Shown here in pieces: positions 1 through 13,500 of a DNA stretch of 64,000 bases. The stretch lies in assembly GCA_949316495.1 (NCBI GenBank), contig OX439004.1, forward strand, positions 40,430,561-40,494,560. The letters are read 5' to 3'. Each line of letters begins with the position of its first letter. The stretch's first letter is position 1. A program made the position numbers and the translations under genes. Below the pieces are notes generated by a model that saw only the letters and a program-made list of their open reading frames with translations, searched no databases and was not told the DNA's origin. The stretch is from Amphiduros pacificus (Eukaryota > Annelida > Polychaeta > Phyllodocida > Hesionidae).

Positions 1-1297
1 TAATTTTCATATAGGTTCTCAGTAAAGAATTCATGGTCTTGTGCAGATGCTAGGCGGGTATTATTTGGTAACAAACTGGGTCAGCGACATCATGCTTCAA
101 GTCACCACACCCTTTCATATACAAACCTTTCTTCCTTCAATCTCAAATGCAAACAAATTATGGGTGAATATTCTGCAAGACTCCCAGATTACTTTATATT
201 CTTCATCACACTACACATATACAGGTACCACACTTCTGGCATGTTGTACATTTTGTCAGAGATTATAACAATGAGTAAGCCACGATGTAAAGTGTCTTGT
301 GACCTTGTACCACAGCAATATACAACCACCTTACAACCTTGCCTCCCTCATTTCCTGCATTCTCCTCATTAATGCCAATTTATTTTGTTCATGTTGAGCA
401 TCACTGACCAACAGACCCCAATTCTTCTCAAATAGGATGAAGTAATAAAACAAAAACGTGTACTCTTTCCCCTTCACATTGACATATTTCTAATCATAAA
501 AGAATAATTCCATCAATATTTCATATAAAGCCACATTATCATCATGTTTATCAATCAACCTGATTTCTGACTCAAATATAATAAGAATTATCAAATTTCA
601 CATTCATTGCTGTTCAGTCAAATAAACAACAGCAAATAACTGAATAAATTTTAATTACCAAACACAAATATATATGTGCAAAAAAATGGTAATTAATCTG
701 CGGGCTTCACCCTGCACTTTCATAAATGATCATGCATCTACTGAAACACGTATCACAATTTCAACTTGAATGATCATTTATCATCAAGATTTTTTAAGAA
801 CCTCAAATTATTTATGACCTGCAAATCATATAACAATATGAATGTAATATCAATTTCAAATGACATAACAGTCAGGTGATAACAATATATATATATCTTT
901 TTAACATAAGAGTTCAACAATTGTAAGGGCGTGCAGATGATCACAATTACTGCTCTCTGTTTTAGGAGCTAAATGTTCCTTTAAAATTTTGCTTCTAGCT
1001 CTGCTTGTAAGTATGGTTTGGCAAAATACTCTGAGCTATATTTGTGCTATGTTAACACATATACGCTTACATTAATGTAAATATATTTCCAACTCGATTA
1101 TTAATCTACAGGTCACCCATGTTCTTGATATGCTATGAACCATTGAATAACATTTTTTTAAATGTTAATTTAAAGAATGTCTTTTTGTGGCAAATGTATA
1201 CTCAATCAATAGTCCACATGCAATTTACAGTTTACATCGGCAATTATCATAGAAAGAGCTTTTATCTCCATATTTGTGACAGCATAGCCTGGTTCTG
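1..1297. other. Downstream of the IVNS1ABP-like stop: 3' UTR or intergenic
   Basis: AT-rich sequence with no exon I can support. A minus-strand AATAAA at 384-379 could be a distal poly(A) signal, about 0.9 kb past the stop; this is weak evidence. Short open frames here show no family similarity. Confidence 0.4.
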
Positions 1298-1557
1298 TTA
1301 CGTGGCTCCCTCTACAGGCACAAAGCTGCACCATTCCTGTGACTCTCCGGCTGTGAGATATTCCACTGTATCAAGGAAAAACTTGCCGCTGAATCCTCCC
1401 ACTGCAAAAAGACGGCCATTGAGGACGGCTACACCAACATTGGCACGTGGCGTGGTCATGGTCGGACCCGTAGTCCAGCACTCTGTCACCGGGTCGAAGA
1501 CCTCCACCGTGGCAAGGGCACTTGTTCCATCACTACCACCAATCACATACAACTTAT
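1298..1557 (-). CDS. IVNS1ABP: IVNS1ABP-like exon 11: Kelch 5-6 and stop
   Basis: After acceptor TTTTTGCAG the exon encodes DKLYVIGGSDG, VEVFDPVTECW, TPRANVGVAVLNG and AVGGFSGKFFLDTVE. It ends with TAA at 1300-1298. The last blade aligns to the C-terminal end of the human protein, so nothing is missing. Confidence 0.93.
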
Positions 1558-4500
1558 CTGCAAAAATATTAATCAATTTGCTTAAAATATAGCTAAGTAA
1601 TGATCTGCAATCTTCCAACATGTTGAACTTTCCTTATTACAGACTTTATGCCAGAAATATAAATATGATGGATTTAATCTGGTTGGCAGTGGATGGCTCA
1701 ATATTATAAAGAAAAAATCCAGTTGGTCAAGTGAAAAAATCGTTAAGAGGACCATATTCAATTATACAAGTGAGATTAAATCCCCAAGATATAAACTCAT
1801 TAATATACAAATTGCAGCTAATTGCACAGCCTGTTTCTTCTTAACTGCTTGGAGAAACAAGCCAGAAGCTCATACCATTGAACATAGCAACTCCTGCTCC
1901 GCGTCTGTTGGTGTTGAGTTGGGGAAGGAAGGACCACTTGTTCTCAGCGGGTCTGTATATTTCCACAGTGTTCATGGTGTTCCAGGAGTCGCATCCTCCC
2001 ACAGCTATCAGGTTGCCATGGAGCTGACTCACCCCACTCTCAGACCGACCTGAGCGACCAAACATTACAATTAGTATTTATGTTGCAATGCAGCCATCTG
2101 CTTTCAGTACTCCATGGGACATATCCACTGCATCTCACTTTTATTAACTGTCATTATATTGGTTATATATTATATATTTTTTAAACGGACCAAAAAAAAA
2201 TTGTGAAATAAAATGTGAAGAAGGTGTAAATGTGGAAATGCAAAGTGTTCTCATTAAACTGTCAACCATGATAGGTCGTAGACCATGAGTGCAAGATAGG
2301 CAAAGTGCAGCCAATGAGACCATGAGATGATAGTGTGAGAATCAAAAACAAAATTATGTTCAGATAAGGAGATGACAGTGTGGGGATTGTGAGTTGATAG
2401 TATGCAGATTGTGAGTTGATAGTGTGCAGATTGTGAGTTGATAATGTGCAGATTGTGAGTTGATAGTGTGCAGATTGTGAGTTGATAGTATGCAGATTGT
2501 GAGTTGACAGTGTGCAGATTGTGAGTTGATAATGTGCAGATTGTGAGTTGATAATGTGCAGATTGTGAGTTGATAGTATGCAGATCATGAGATGACAGTG
2601 TGTGTATGTGTGTGTGTGTGAGTGAGTGAGTGAGTGTGTGTGTGTGTGTATGTGTGTGAGTGTGTGTGTATGTATGTGTGTGAGTGTGTGTGCGTGTGTG
2701 TATGTGTGAGTGTGTGTGTATGTGTGTGTGAGTATATGTGCGTGTGTGTGTATGTGTGTGTGTGTGTGTGGATGTAGCATGTTGATACCGACCTGTGTTG
2801 AGTGGAGGGATGGCTGTCCATTTGTTAGTTGCAGGGTTGTAGCATTCACAGTCTGGGGAGCCTCGGCGCCCGTTCCAACCCCCCACAGCATACACAAGCC
2901 CATCCATAACTGTCACACCTGAAAGAATGAGCAAATACATAAGTCATATGATAAAGTTTCAAAATGATCACCCAATTCAATCCGGGGTTGTTTGGAGTTT
3001 TGATTATCCAAATGGGATCAAAATTACTTTATCATATCAACTCACAATTATCATAGCTGACAATGAAAAAATCCTATGTTTCAATAAGATTATTATTCAA
3101 AAAGAGCATTTTTATTTTTGTTTACATGGATAGCAAGTCAAGTGCCAAAAAAGCAATGCTAAGAGGAAAGAAGGGTGAAACACAAAATTCCAAAATGGCA
3201 ATACCAAATGGTAAGCAAGGGTCTGAGAGGAGATGTTTGACTTGGCTCACCTCCGCTTGATCTCTGCGAGAGCATGTCCGGCAGAGGGCACCACTTTCCC
3301 ACTGCTGGGTCGTAGATCTCCACTGACTTGAGTTCGTGGGAGCCATTAGATCCACCACACGCATACATCTTGCCATGGAGCTGTGTCGCGTTGAAGCGCC
3401 CTCTCGGTGAGAGCATGGGTGGCATGGTTTCCCACATGTTCTCTTTCATATTGAAGGCTTCTACTGAGTTCAGGCAGTCTCCCCTATCATAGCCACCTGA
3501 AGGTGCACAAACCAGCAATTTGCATTAAAACAGTAGCATGTGATCAAACCAATCTATATTATGTCCAGGCTGTTACCATGATTTGCAATCCTTTCCTATG
3601 TCCTGCAAAAAGTGATGTGTAATCTACTTAACCCATGAAGACATGATAAAAGCAAAAACAATGAATATTTTGATGTAATACAGTAGGCAAAATAATGTAC
3701 ACAAACAAACAGAAAGTAAAGAAAGCAAATCCACTACTTGATGGCAATAGATAAAAAACAGGAACCATCCATAATTTTCAACTGTCAGCAGGTTACAATG
3801 TTTAAATTTGAAGTAATATATATATAAAATATTTCAATAAACATATTTTAAAATAAAATAGATTTATTCTTTTCTACTACTACCCAAGCCTCTTAAAGGT
3901 CCTATTTGAACAAATCTGGTGATTCTTACCAAGAGCTATGAGCAGGTCGTTGAGGACAGCAGTACCTACAGCACACCTGGCGGTGGACATTGGCATTAGC
4001 TGGGTAAGAGTGTACTGTTTATCCCCACAGATGGAGCCACGGGGTGAGGTTTGGGGAGAAAGCGAGCCATCTGAGGCTGTGCAGGATGCCCCACCATTAG
4101 ACATTGAGAGGGATTTTATGTTGATGGACAGTCTGGTCAATGTGTTGTTTAACATGGCGATGCAAAAACACCAACGATCTAAAAAGTTCAAAACAATTGT
4201 TTTATAAAATATTAAACATGCTTAAAGTTCGCCTCATAAGCAACCTACACAAAGTTTAAATACATGAATATATCTCGAAATCGGTATCCAAGTTCCTATG
4301 ATCCACCAGATGGCAGTATTTTCCTGGTGGAAACTGTTTTTCACACTGACATGTTTGAATTGTTTACATGGTCGGCACTGACAAAACTTATAGGAACAAA
4401 GGAATGTCCCATAATATGGAACAAATAACTAAGCTAGAATCATGTCCAAATATACACAAGAATTGCCCAGGAGTGAGAAAAAGGTCTAACTCTTTTTTTA

Positions 4501-7500
4501 ATGTTTTCAACTTCAAGAATAACCAATCCCTTTATAGTGACCTTTCCTTTGGATTATTGGACCAATAAAATGATGAAATAATCTATTTTATTTTCCATGT
4601 CATGCTGAAACTATAAAACTGGGAATTAAATGTGCTGTTTATAAAATAACTGTAAAACCCTATTTTTGGATATTTACCATCTGTACAATTTGAGGCTATG
4701 ACTTTCCATTCCTTGTCCTGGGACGGTTGCCGGTCGACAGACAGTTTGGGAAGTGGGGTCTGTGGTGGCTGCCATCTTCCATTGGTCTTCCCAATCTTGG
4801 GTGCAGTCTGAGGGTGAAATATAGAAAAAGATGCTTTAGAACGAAAAGTAAGCGATATTAGGTGAACCATGGTACCTCACCCCGTCCTCCAGCTACAGGC
4901 TAATAATACTGTCTACTATAACAGTTGTTATTGTTACTTCCACTACACTACCTAGGCACAACAGCTGCTCTGCAATAATACCAATAAACAACAAATTATC
5001 AAACTCATGTCTGTAAACAAAATAGGCTTTCAAAAAATTACAAAAGTGACCTAAAACATCAAAATTGTGGAGAATGTCATTGTCCATTTTAATGGGACAT
5101 TAGTATTTAAAAATGCCATGCAAAGGCCCACCTTTACTATTAATGAGTGAAAGGGTGCATATAAGTGTTTATTAGTGTCATAACAACAAGCATGAGTTTC
5201 AACTTTGTGGACATTTTTGGGGTTGTGAACATGTAGTGGTTATATAAACATGTAAGAAGTAAAATACTGAAGATGAATAACAACTGGTTTGTTCCATTTG
5301 CAGTGGTCCCCTGTGATAAATACAGGCTCAAATCAATTCATCAAATTGACAAAGTAAAAGAGAAAAAATTCTGCAAGAGAAAAGCATGACTTTCATATTG
5401 TTATAATATCAAATTAATAAACATAGGAACAACTGTGTTATTCAAACAATAAGAGAGAAACCCTGAATGTGCACGAGAAGATATTATCAGATTAATATAT
5501 ATTAGGTGCAGGAAACTTTGAGTGAGTGGGGGGAAAATGCAGTGACTTCAGTATGTACCTTCTTTCATGCTTTTGCACCCATTTCCAACTCTTTTTACCA
5601 AAATGAAGCCTCAGTTATATCAGTCCTATGGAACTTATGTTATTCCTGATCGGATAATACCTATCTGTATATCCTGAGTGGGGTTGAGTGGGTTAATATT
5701 GGTAATGTAACAATGACACAAGACACATGACACATTGTATGACGCAGTCTTATCATACCACACACACGTTTCAAAATATAAATCAAATATTCATCAAATT
5801 ATACATTCAATGGCATTTTAAGAATACAGAATTGCCCTGGAATGACTAAGAAGAGTGAAAAATAGCAAATTAATGTTAACTGAAGGTAATGAAATCATAC
5901 AAACCTGATAGTTCTGAAATGGTGGAAATGGTAACAAAGAGAAGGACTGATTGTCAAAGTGGGTAACCTGCCTTGTCTATATCCCTGCACAGACCCACAG
6001 AGGCAAGCCCGCATGCACACGCAGCTGCCCGGCTACACACAAGACAACAATCAACTGGAAAATGACAACAAGTGTTCAGCAGCTCTCTACTTGTGCAATT
6101 TACTGCCAGGTGGCACTGCAATCTGCCACCACCAGGAGTCACTTCGTATCATCTGTGCATGCGTGGTGCTTCAGACTTCACATCATGTGACCTAAAATTT
6201 CAAATAAATTAAAGGAATATCTTTAGTATTGTAGGATCATTTCAATCTTGTTTTTTTTAGTCTTATCATAAAGAGTCTGTATTGATTACTACAAACAAAC
6301 TCTCACAAGCGAAACATTCTAAATATATTTAACACAAACACATCTACTTAGTAAAATCTCTACTTCCTTTGATTTTCTACTGGAATGTGAGGCCAATCCC
6401 AAAATAAAATCAAGGATCTTGTTTCCAAAATTCATTTAAAAATGTGGAGAAACACCCCAGCCTCACATACCAGTTAACATTGAATATCAAATATTGAGTT
6501 TTCTCCCCAGGACATCAATAATTTATGTTGGTATCAATGAGAAATAGTCATGATAACAAAGGCTGAATGGCATTGCGTATACATTGTGTACTGTAACCAA
6601 GGTAACATGTTAGGTGTAACAAACATACCTTCTAATCCTAACTCATTCTTTCAACTACTTTGAAATCTGGTCACTTAATCAATCATACTTTCTTTATTAA
6701 AAAAAATTCTCTAAGTGGATTGCACTGTTGAGTTGGCTGTTTTCACCGAGCATCCCCTCCATTTGTCCTCATCTGTCTGGTCATGGGTCTAATGTCTAAG
6801 CATCTGAGATTGACTCCATTTTTTTGGTTTGTGTCTGCCAGCCATTGTTAGGCAGTTAAGAGGCTCTGTCAATGTGCTGAGCAAACATCACCTCGTCCAT
6901 TCTACAAGTCAGATCTAATAAACATTTAGATTGCTTCACATAAGGAGGGTTCAATGTATTAATGGCTGGAAATAGTAACCCTCTCTCTAAGCACTTTTGA
7001 TGAATTTTTTTTTTTTGAAAGTCGCGAAGAAAAAGATTTAGAACAGATAAGTGTATCATAAAGCCAAAAAGAAACACATGACACTGACAATGTTAACTGA
7101 CCCGAGATAAACTTTGTATCTATGATGAACTTTTACCCTCCAAGCCTGATCATATGACTTTTACATCCTTCTTAATATTTATGTGCATAAATTAAGCCAC
7201 TTATTTGTCATGACACTGTCCACACTAGGCAACTCTCAAATGAAAATCTCGAAACAAATAAATTTATTGTTTGGTAAGAAATGAGTGTCAGAAGATGACG
7301 CTATGTTGATATTTAAGTTTGTATATCACTACATCCTAAACACAAAGAGATTCAACCTTCTCACTCCAATTGCAATTGTCAGCTGCCTCTATTTTCATGA
7401 TATATCTTATGTATAAAAATGTGAACCACTTGTTAGCATGTATTGCTATTTGGCGAACAATAATGTTTAAACTCAACAAATAAATTAATGAAAAAAATAA

Positions 7501-10500
7501 TAAGAAATTACCCCATCTCCCCTCCTCCCCCAAAAAATAAAAAATAAATAAAATTTAATTTGTTTGTAAAGTGATGAAAGTTTTGCAAACAAATAAACTT
7601 CACATTTTTCTGGGCAGGGTTTCTTGTTTAAAACTTTTAATGTGGCCATTTTTGAATTTCCGAATCTATGAGTTCAAATCTATTCAATTTCGCAACAACA
7701 AAAAGCGGGCAAAGAATAACAATAAATTTGTTTAAAAGATTTATTTTCCCCAGAAAAATCTGAAAAAACTTTTATCACTGAAAATAGAATGAGTGGCATT
7801 TTTTTTCTGGATCATGGGTGCCATACCTGTATAAGCTTGTTGAGTCTTTTGTAATCTTTGACCTCAATAGAGTTGTTGAGTGGGTGTCCTTCTGCTTCAG
7901 TGTCCTGACAGTCCCTCAAAGTGTTGTCTGATGCAAGGTACAGCTTGTGGAGCTGGAGGATAAAAACAAATATATAAAAACAACTTAAATAATCAATCAA
8001 ACCTTCACAAACATAGGTCAGCAATTTAATATCCTTAATATGAACAGATATAAGACATGAAAAGCAGATTTTCAGATATAATTTCAGTAATTTTACTGGT
8101 CTTAAATTTTCAAAATTTGGAAGATCTTTTGCTTGTCAAGGGGAGTAGTACAAGCCAAATAGAAACATGTTATAAATTCATTGTAAATCACAGTAAAAAT
8201 GTGTTAAAATAAATCTCAGTCTTATGTGCACAAACGAATGGTTGGTAGGGCTAACTTAAAGATGAAATGACTGGAGTTTGAAATGGGGGTGTTTTTGACA
8301 TGTGAGCTATAAACCAACTGACATGTTTGGCGAGTTGGTCCATGGGGTGAATATCAAGGTTCCTCTGCGCCCACTCGACTGTCAGCCGACCCAGGGCGCT
8401 CACTTTGTCGGTGGTCACGTCCATCTCATCCTCCCCTAGCAGATCTATCTTAATGACGGGCAGCATCTTCAGCTCAGGACTCTCCTTGATTTGGTCCAAG
8501 TGTTCTTGTATGAAGGCATCAATTCTGGGGGTCAACCACGAATCGGACAAACTGTTCACAAAGGCACGGATTCCTGAATTGCAAATAAAAGACTCTATTT
8601 AACATTGTTACACATGATGCCATTGAATACTAAATATTGCTTTCATGTCTTTTATGATTCCTTTGATAATGGTGGTTGATAGTCAGTCTGTGTTATTTTC
8701 CTCTGAATTATATTGTTTAGATGAAACAATCCAATCCTTGACATTGGCACCGGCCTTGTGGCACCCATCTTTTATTTTTTGGTCTCCAGGCCAGTGCTTT
8801 ACAGAATTCACTGGCCCGGCAGGCCAGTAGCCAAAATAAGATATAGATTCTGACTCAAAATGTATCATTTATGTCAAGCTAAAATTCAAGTTTGACAGCT
8901 GTTTTAAATCTTCCAAAAATGTAAATACGAAGAGTTAGGGATCCACACATAACAGTAGTTCAATAGGAATGAATACATTATGGAAGTGCTCCACAATTGT
9001 TTCCGCATCAAAAATAACAGCTTCTCCCCATCACTTCTGTACTGATGGCCTTGCATCACATATGCATGGCTAAGGTTAGTTAAACTCACATTTTCTCTGA
9101 TTTGTAGATAGTTTATATAAATTTATAAAGGGAATGTGGACTACTGTTGAAATGTGGAAGAATATTTTAGGGTTTATGATAAATTGAATAATAAAATATA
9201 TATTGATGGTTTTGCAGAGTGAACTAGTTGTTGTTGAGGCTTGCATTTCCTTGGTTTTTATGGAAAAAAATATAAATATCCAAATCAGAAAATGTTTTAA
9301 ATTTCACTGAAATGTAAATAGCAGCCCTTTTGAAAAGATGATGGAAAAACATCACCCATGGTTTATATCAGAACTGGTTATGTAGCATTGATAATTCATA
9401 TGTACATTGTGCTAAATCATAACTAAAATTTAAATATCAAATGCTTTTATAGCAGCCAGAGCAATCATAAAATCCTTACCAAGATTCCATTTAAGCTATA
9501 AAAAAGGCTTATTTCTGATTGTGTGCTATCCTGAGACTTTCTAAGTTTCAGTAATAATTTCATGTTTTTACACAATTCTTAATATATTTGATCAAATCAA
9601 AAATAAAATAGTAAATTAAGAAAATGATCCACCCCCATCCTAATTTTTGCTGGCAAGTTTCTAGAACAAGGTTATAATTGTTGTTGCCTTTATCAAAGGT
9701 ATTCAAGAAGTACGAGAATGAAAGTATCTCCATACCAAGGCAATTGTTGGGTTCAAGGTGCTCATACAAGTACTTAGCACAGGCGTCTGCCGCGGCCTGT
9801 ATCTTCAACATGGTAGCAGCTCTGTAGACAGTCTTCACCTTGCTACCTGGCACTTCCAATCTAAAAATATATGATAAAACAGAAAACAAAACTTTATGTC
9901 TTTTATAATAATGCCTGCATTCAAATTATTTACATGTAAAGAAGGGCCAAATGATGTCAAACTAAGCTTTAAAAAAGCCAGTGATTTGATAATTCCTTAC
10001 ACAGGTAAACATTTCCTAAAATATATGCAACTGTGAGATATGAAAGTTTCTCCAGAAATGATATTTGTAACCATTTACATTGAGCTTGATACAGTTTGCA
10101 TGCATGAATATATCTTAACTGCTTTTTATACGTAACCTCTAATAATACTAAGGATGTGTCCCCTCAAAACTTTGTCAAAAAGTAAATTTGCTGAAGAAAA
10201 AAATTCTGTCTAAAAATATAGGATACATGATAATAGCCATAGCAACCATTTTGTCATGCAATTTGGAAGGTTGAAATGAACAGGACTTTAATATTTTCTA
10301 TTAATTAAAAAAACTGGCAAAATTTTGTGACTTTGTGTGTACAGTATCTTGTAACCTTTCTGTCCTTATCACAAAAATTGGGACAAAATTTTACATTTTA
10401 TCTTGGAAAACTTTTTTTTCTCAAAATCAGTTATTTGTACGCAAAGAAAAAATAATTAAAAGTAGAATTAACATGTCAAATTGTTAATTTCAACTTAGAT

Positions 10501-13500
10501 CAGACATGTTCTAGTTTTATTACAAAAAAAATAATTAAAGGGGATGGAAACTTTCACAAATTGTGGGTTAGCAATTTAAATTTCATCAATATGAGCACAT
10601 ATATAACATGAAAAGAAGAATTGAGATGTCATTTTAGTACTTTTACTCTGGTCAAATTTTCTGAACTTTTGCTGGTGGTAGCCATCTTGTCAAGGGCATT
10701 ACAGTAGTACCAGCCAATCAGAAACAAGTTATAAATTAATTGCAAATTACAATATAAATGTGGTTAAATAAATCCAAAAATATATGTATCAGTCAGTATC
10801 ATTGTTTACCGCAAACATGGTACAAATTTTTATCTAGGTCATCTAGCCATTTTAAACTGTGGTTAAGAAAGGTGTTGTGCCTTCACACCTGTGACAAAAG
10901 CCGGCCATTTTAACAAATTTATAGTAAAATTAATCACACTTGGCCTTTTATATGGTACAGGTTTGAAGATTATAAATGTTAAATTTGTTGATTGTTTTTT
11001 GGAAAAATATAACATATCATAAAAAGTTATTTAAATCCAAATTCACAAGCTTTTCACAATTACAAATAATTCAAACATGCTTTTATGGCAGCCATGACAC
11101 CTTCATCCCTTCACTGTCCACCAGAGGCACACTCAAACTATTACAGTGATAGGTTCACCATGTCGCCCTCTGGTGGAGTTTGTCATCCCTTATGCTGATC
11201 ACACAAAGTGATAAGAAAAGTACATGTATTTTTTTTTTTTCAAAGTGCAGACTGTGCTTCAATTGCAGTCATTTTGGAACTTGTTTCAACCACGATGTAA
11301 TAATTTACTATGAAAATTTAGAAGGCTGGATTCTGGATTGTAGACTGGCCATGTGAGCGTTGGTTCTACACTACTTTTAGGGAACACTGCCAATCTTTTA
11401 TCAAACTGTGGGTATATATGATTATATCATCACCCAATTTGGCCAAACTGCAATCAGATAATGTCAAGCCTAGCTTCTGATGATAAATCAGACTACACTT
11501 CAACAGTTACAGCCAAACCTACATATACAACACAATAAGTCACCCAGAGACACCTGGTGACCATAAAGTACACAGCATGAGGTATACTTGCATGACAAAA
11601 TGTAGCCAGGCATATGTCACACAATCACAATGCCAACAGTTATTGGCTCATATTCTGCTGTGACAAAATAGATGTTTGGCCGAACTGATCATATTAGATC
11701 ATATCATACAAATCAAGGTAATACAAATCAAGGTAATCAAATAATATGATACCTCATTATGTAACAGATAAGAGTGAGATCTACTTAATATCAATGCTAC
11801 CAATAACTTCTGAACACAGGCTGTAAATCATAATATTTTTGTTATCAGATATCCAGGTGTGATGTTCAAATAGTTGTCAACTACTTAATGCTTCAAAATT
11901 TCCTGATATCTACATATTCAAAAATCTGATATAGTTGCATGGTCTGGCCAAGGCTTGTTTGCTAAGGGCAACTGGGCAAGCTGAAATTTTGAACACCAGG
12001 AGGGTGTGTTGACATATCATGGCAGAGATCCAAGTTACTTATTAACAGTTCAATGATCAATTATTTGATCATCAGGTGTGCAAGACTGAAAGCAGTCACG
12101 TAAGCTAAATATCATACTCATTACTTTGGAAATCAAAATATTGAATAATATATGCTGAGCTTTTAAACTTTCTTCCTAATTCTATGAATGTTCCCATTTT
12201 GCAACCAAAATAAGTAAAGAATATAAAACATTTTACTCATGACCAAGTTATTCAAAGTTTAAACCCATGATCATATCTTGAAATTAACAGCTTTGTATTG
12301 AGGAGAACTTGGTGAATATGGACAAATCACCCTAAAAGTTATCCGATTGTTTCTTGAGGATCTTCATCTTGTTCTCATTATTTCAGAATCATTAAAAAAA
12401 TTGCTCTCAGTCTATATTTATGAAAATATCATCAAACCTATTCTAATCCCATTGTGACTAATCTTATCTAATCTATTTCAAACTATTCTCATCTGTCATA
12501 TATTATACTCCATTCTAATTTATTACAATCTGATCTAAACATTTCTGACTTAATCTTATATAATCTATTCCAAATCTTCTAATGTATTCTATTCTAATAT
12601 CAACTAATCCAATCTTATCTAATCTGTTCTAGTCGAACTTAATCTATTCTACCCTAATCTGGTCTAGTCTAACCTAGTCTATCTTATTATAATCCAATCT
12701 ATTTTATTCTAATCTACTTTGTTAAAATGTATAAAATTTCTTCGATTTCATAGTCATATAATCTATTTTTATATAATCAATTTCTTCACTTATAACAAAT
12801 ATTCTGGTAAGATTTCACCAAGTCCGGGGAGAGAAATTCTGGTTGTACCACCATGGTGAAAGTTGTTGACATCTTAAAAACCCATATATAATGCAGGATG
12901 GTTGTTCCTGGATGTTATGAGGATATACCAGTATGTGCATGGCATGGTATGAGCGTGGGATTACAAAAGTGAAGGACTATATTCATGTGTATATTCAATT
13001 GATATTGAGTGGAAATCAATATTTTGAATTCATTTTGTTTCAAATTTCAATTTAAAATGTGAATATATCACTGTGCTGTATCTATAATACCAATAATAAA
13101 ATCATATATTATCTATTAATCTAACATTCATATGAACCCACACTCACGTAGTCCCAAGCTAATAACGTCCTATGCCCATACTGATATACACTCATATCAT
13201 CCAGTATTCACCAGACCTATCATATACCGTATTTACTCGTGTATAAGTCGACTCGTGTATAAGTCGACCCCCCAAAATTGAGGTTATTTTTCTTGAAAAA
13301 AAAACAATTTCCGAATATAAGTCGAGTTGGTTTTTCTTGACATATCGGCTCTGCTACCATTCAAGCTTCAGCTGAAGCTTGGCGGTCATTTTAAAAGTGA
13401 AACGTAAATATACTTACGATATAAGATCTTAGCGGTCTTATACACGAGTATATACGGTAAAACGTCTTAGCGTCTGGGTGCCCACGAGACAAAAGTGGAG

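Larger units (their letters stand above)
2919..4677 (-). other. Short IVNS1ABP introns (2919-3250, 3497-3929, 4179-4677)
   Basis: Three introns of 332, 433 and 499 bp. The only feature noted is a CTCF-like match, CCACCAGATGGCAGTA, at 4303-4318 on the plus strand. Confidence 0.6.

Noticed and set aside
5950-6190. Possible extra IVNS1ABP linker exon
   Set aside because: Open in several frames but without matching phase-0 splice sites or similarity to the linker; known exons already join in phase.
12436-12725. Interstitial telomere-like repeat
   Set aside because: Words are TCTAA/TAATC-type, not TTAGGG, and are highly degenerate.
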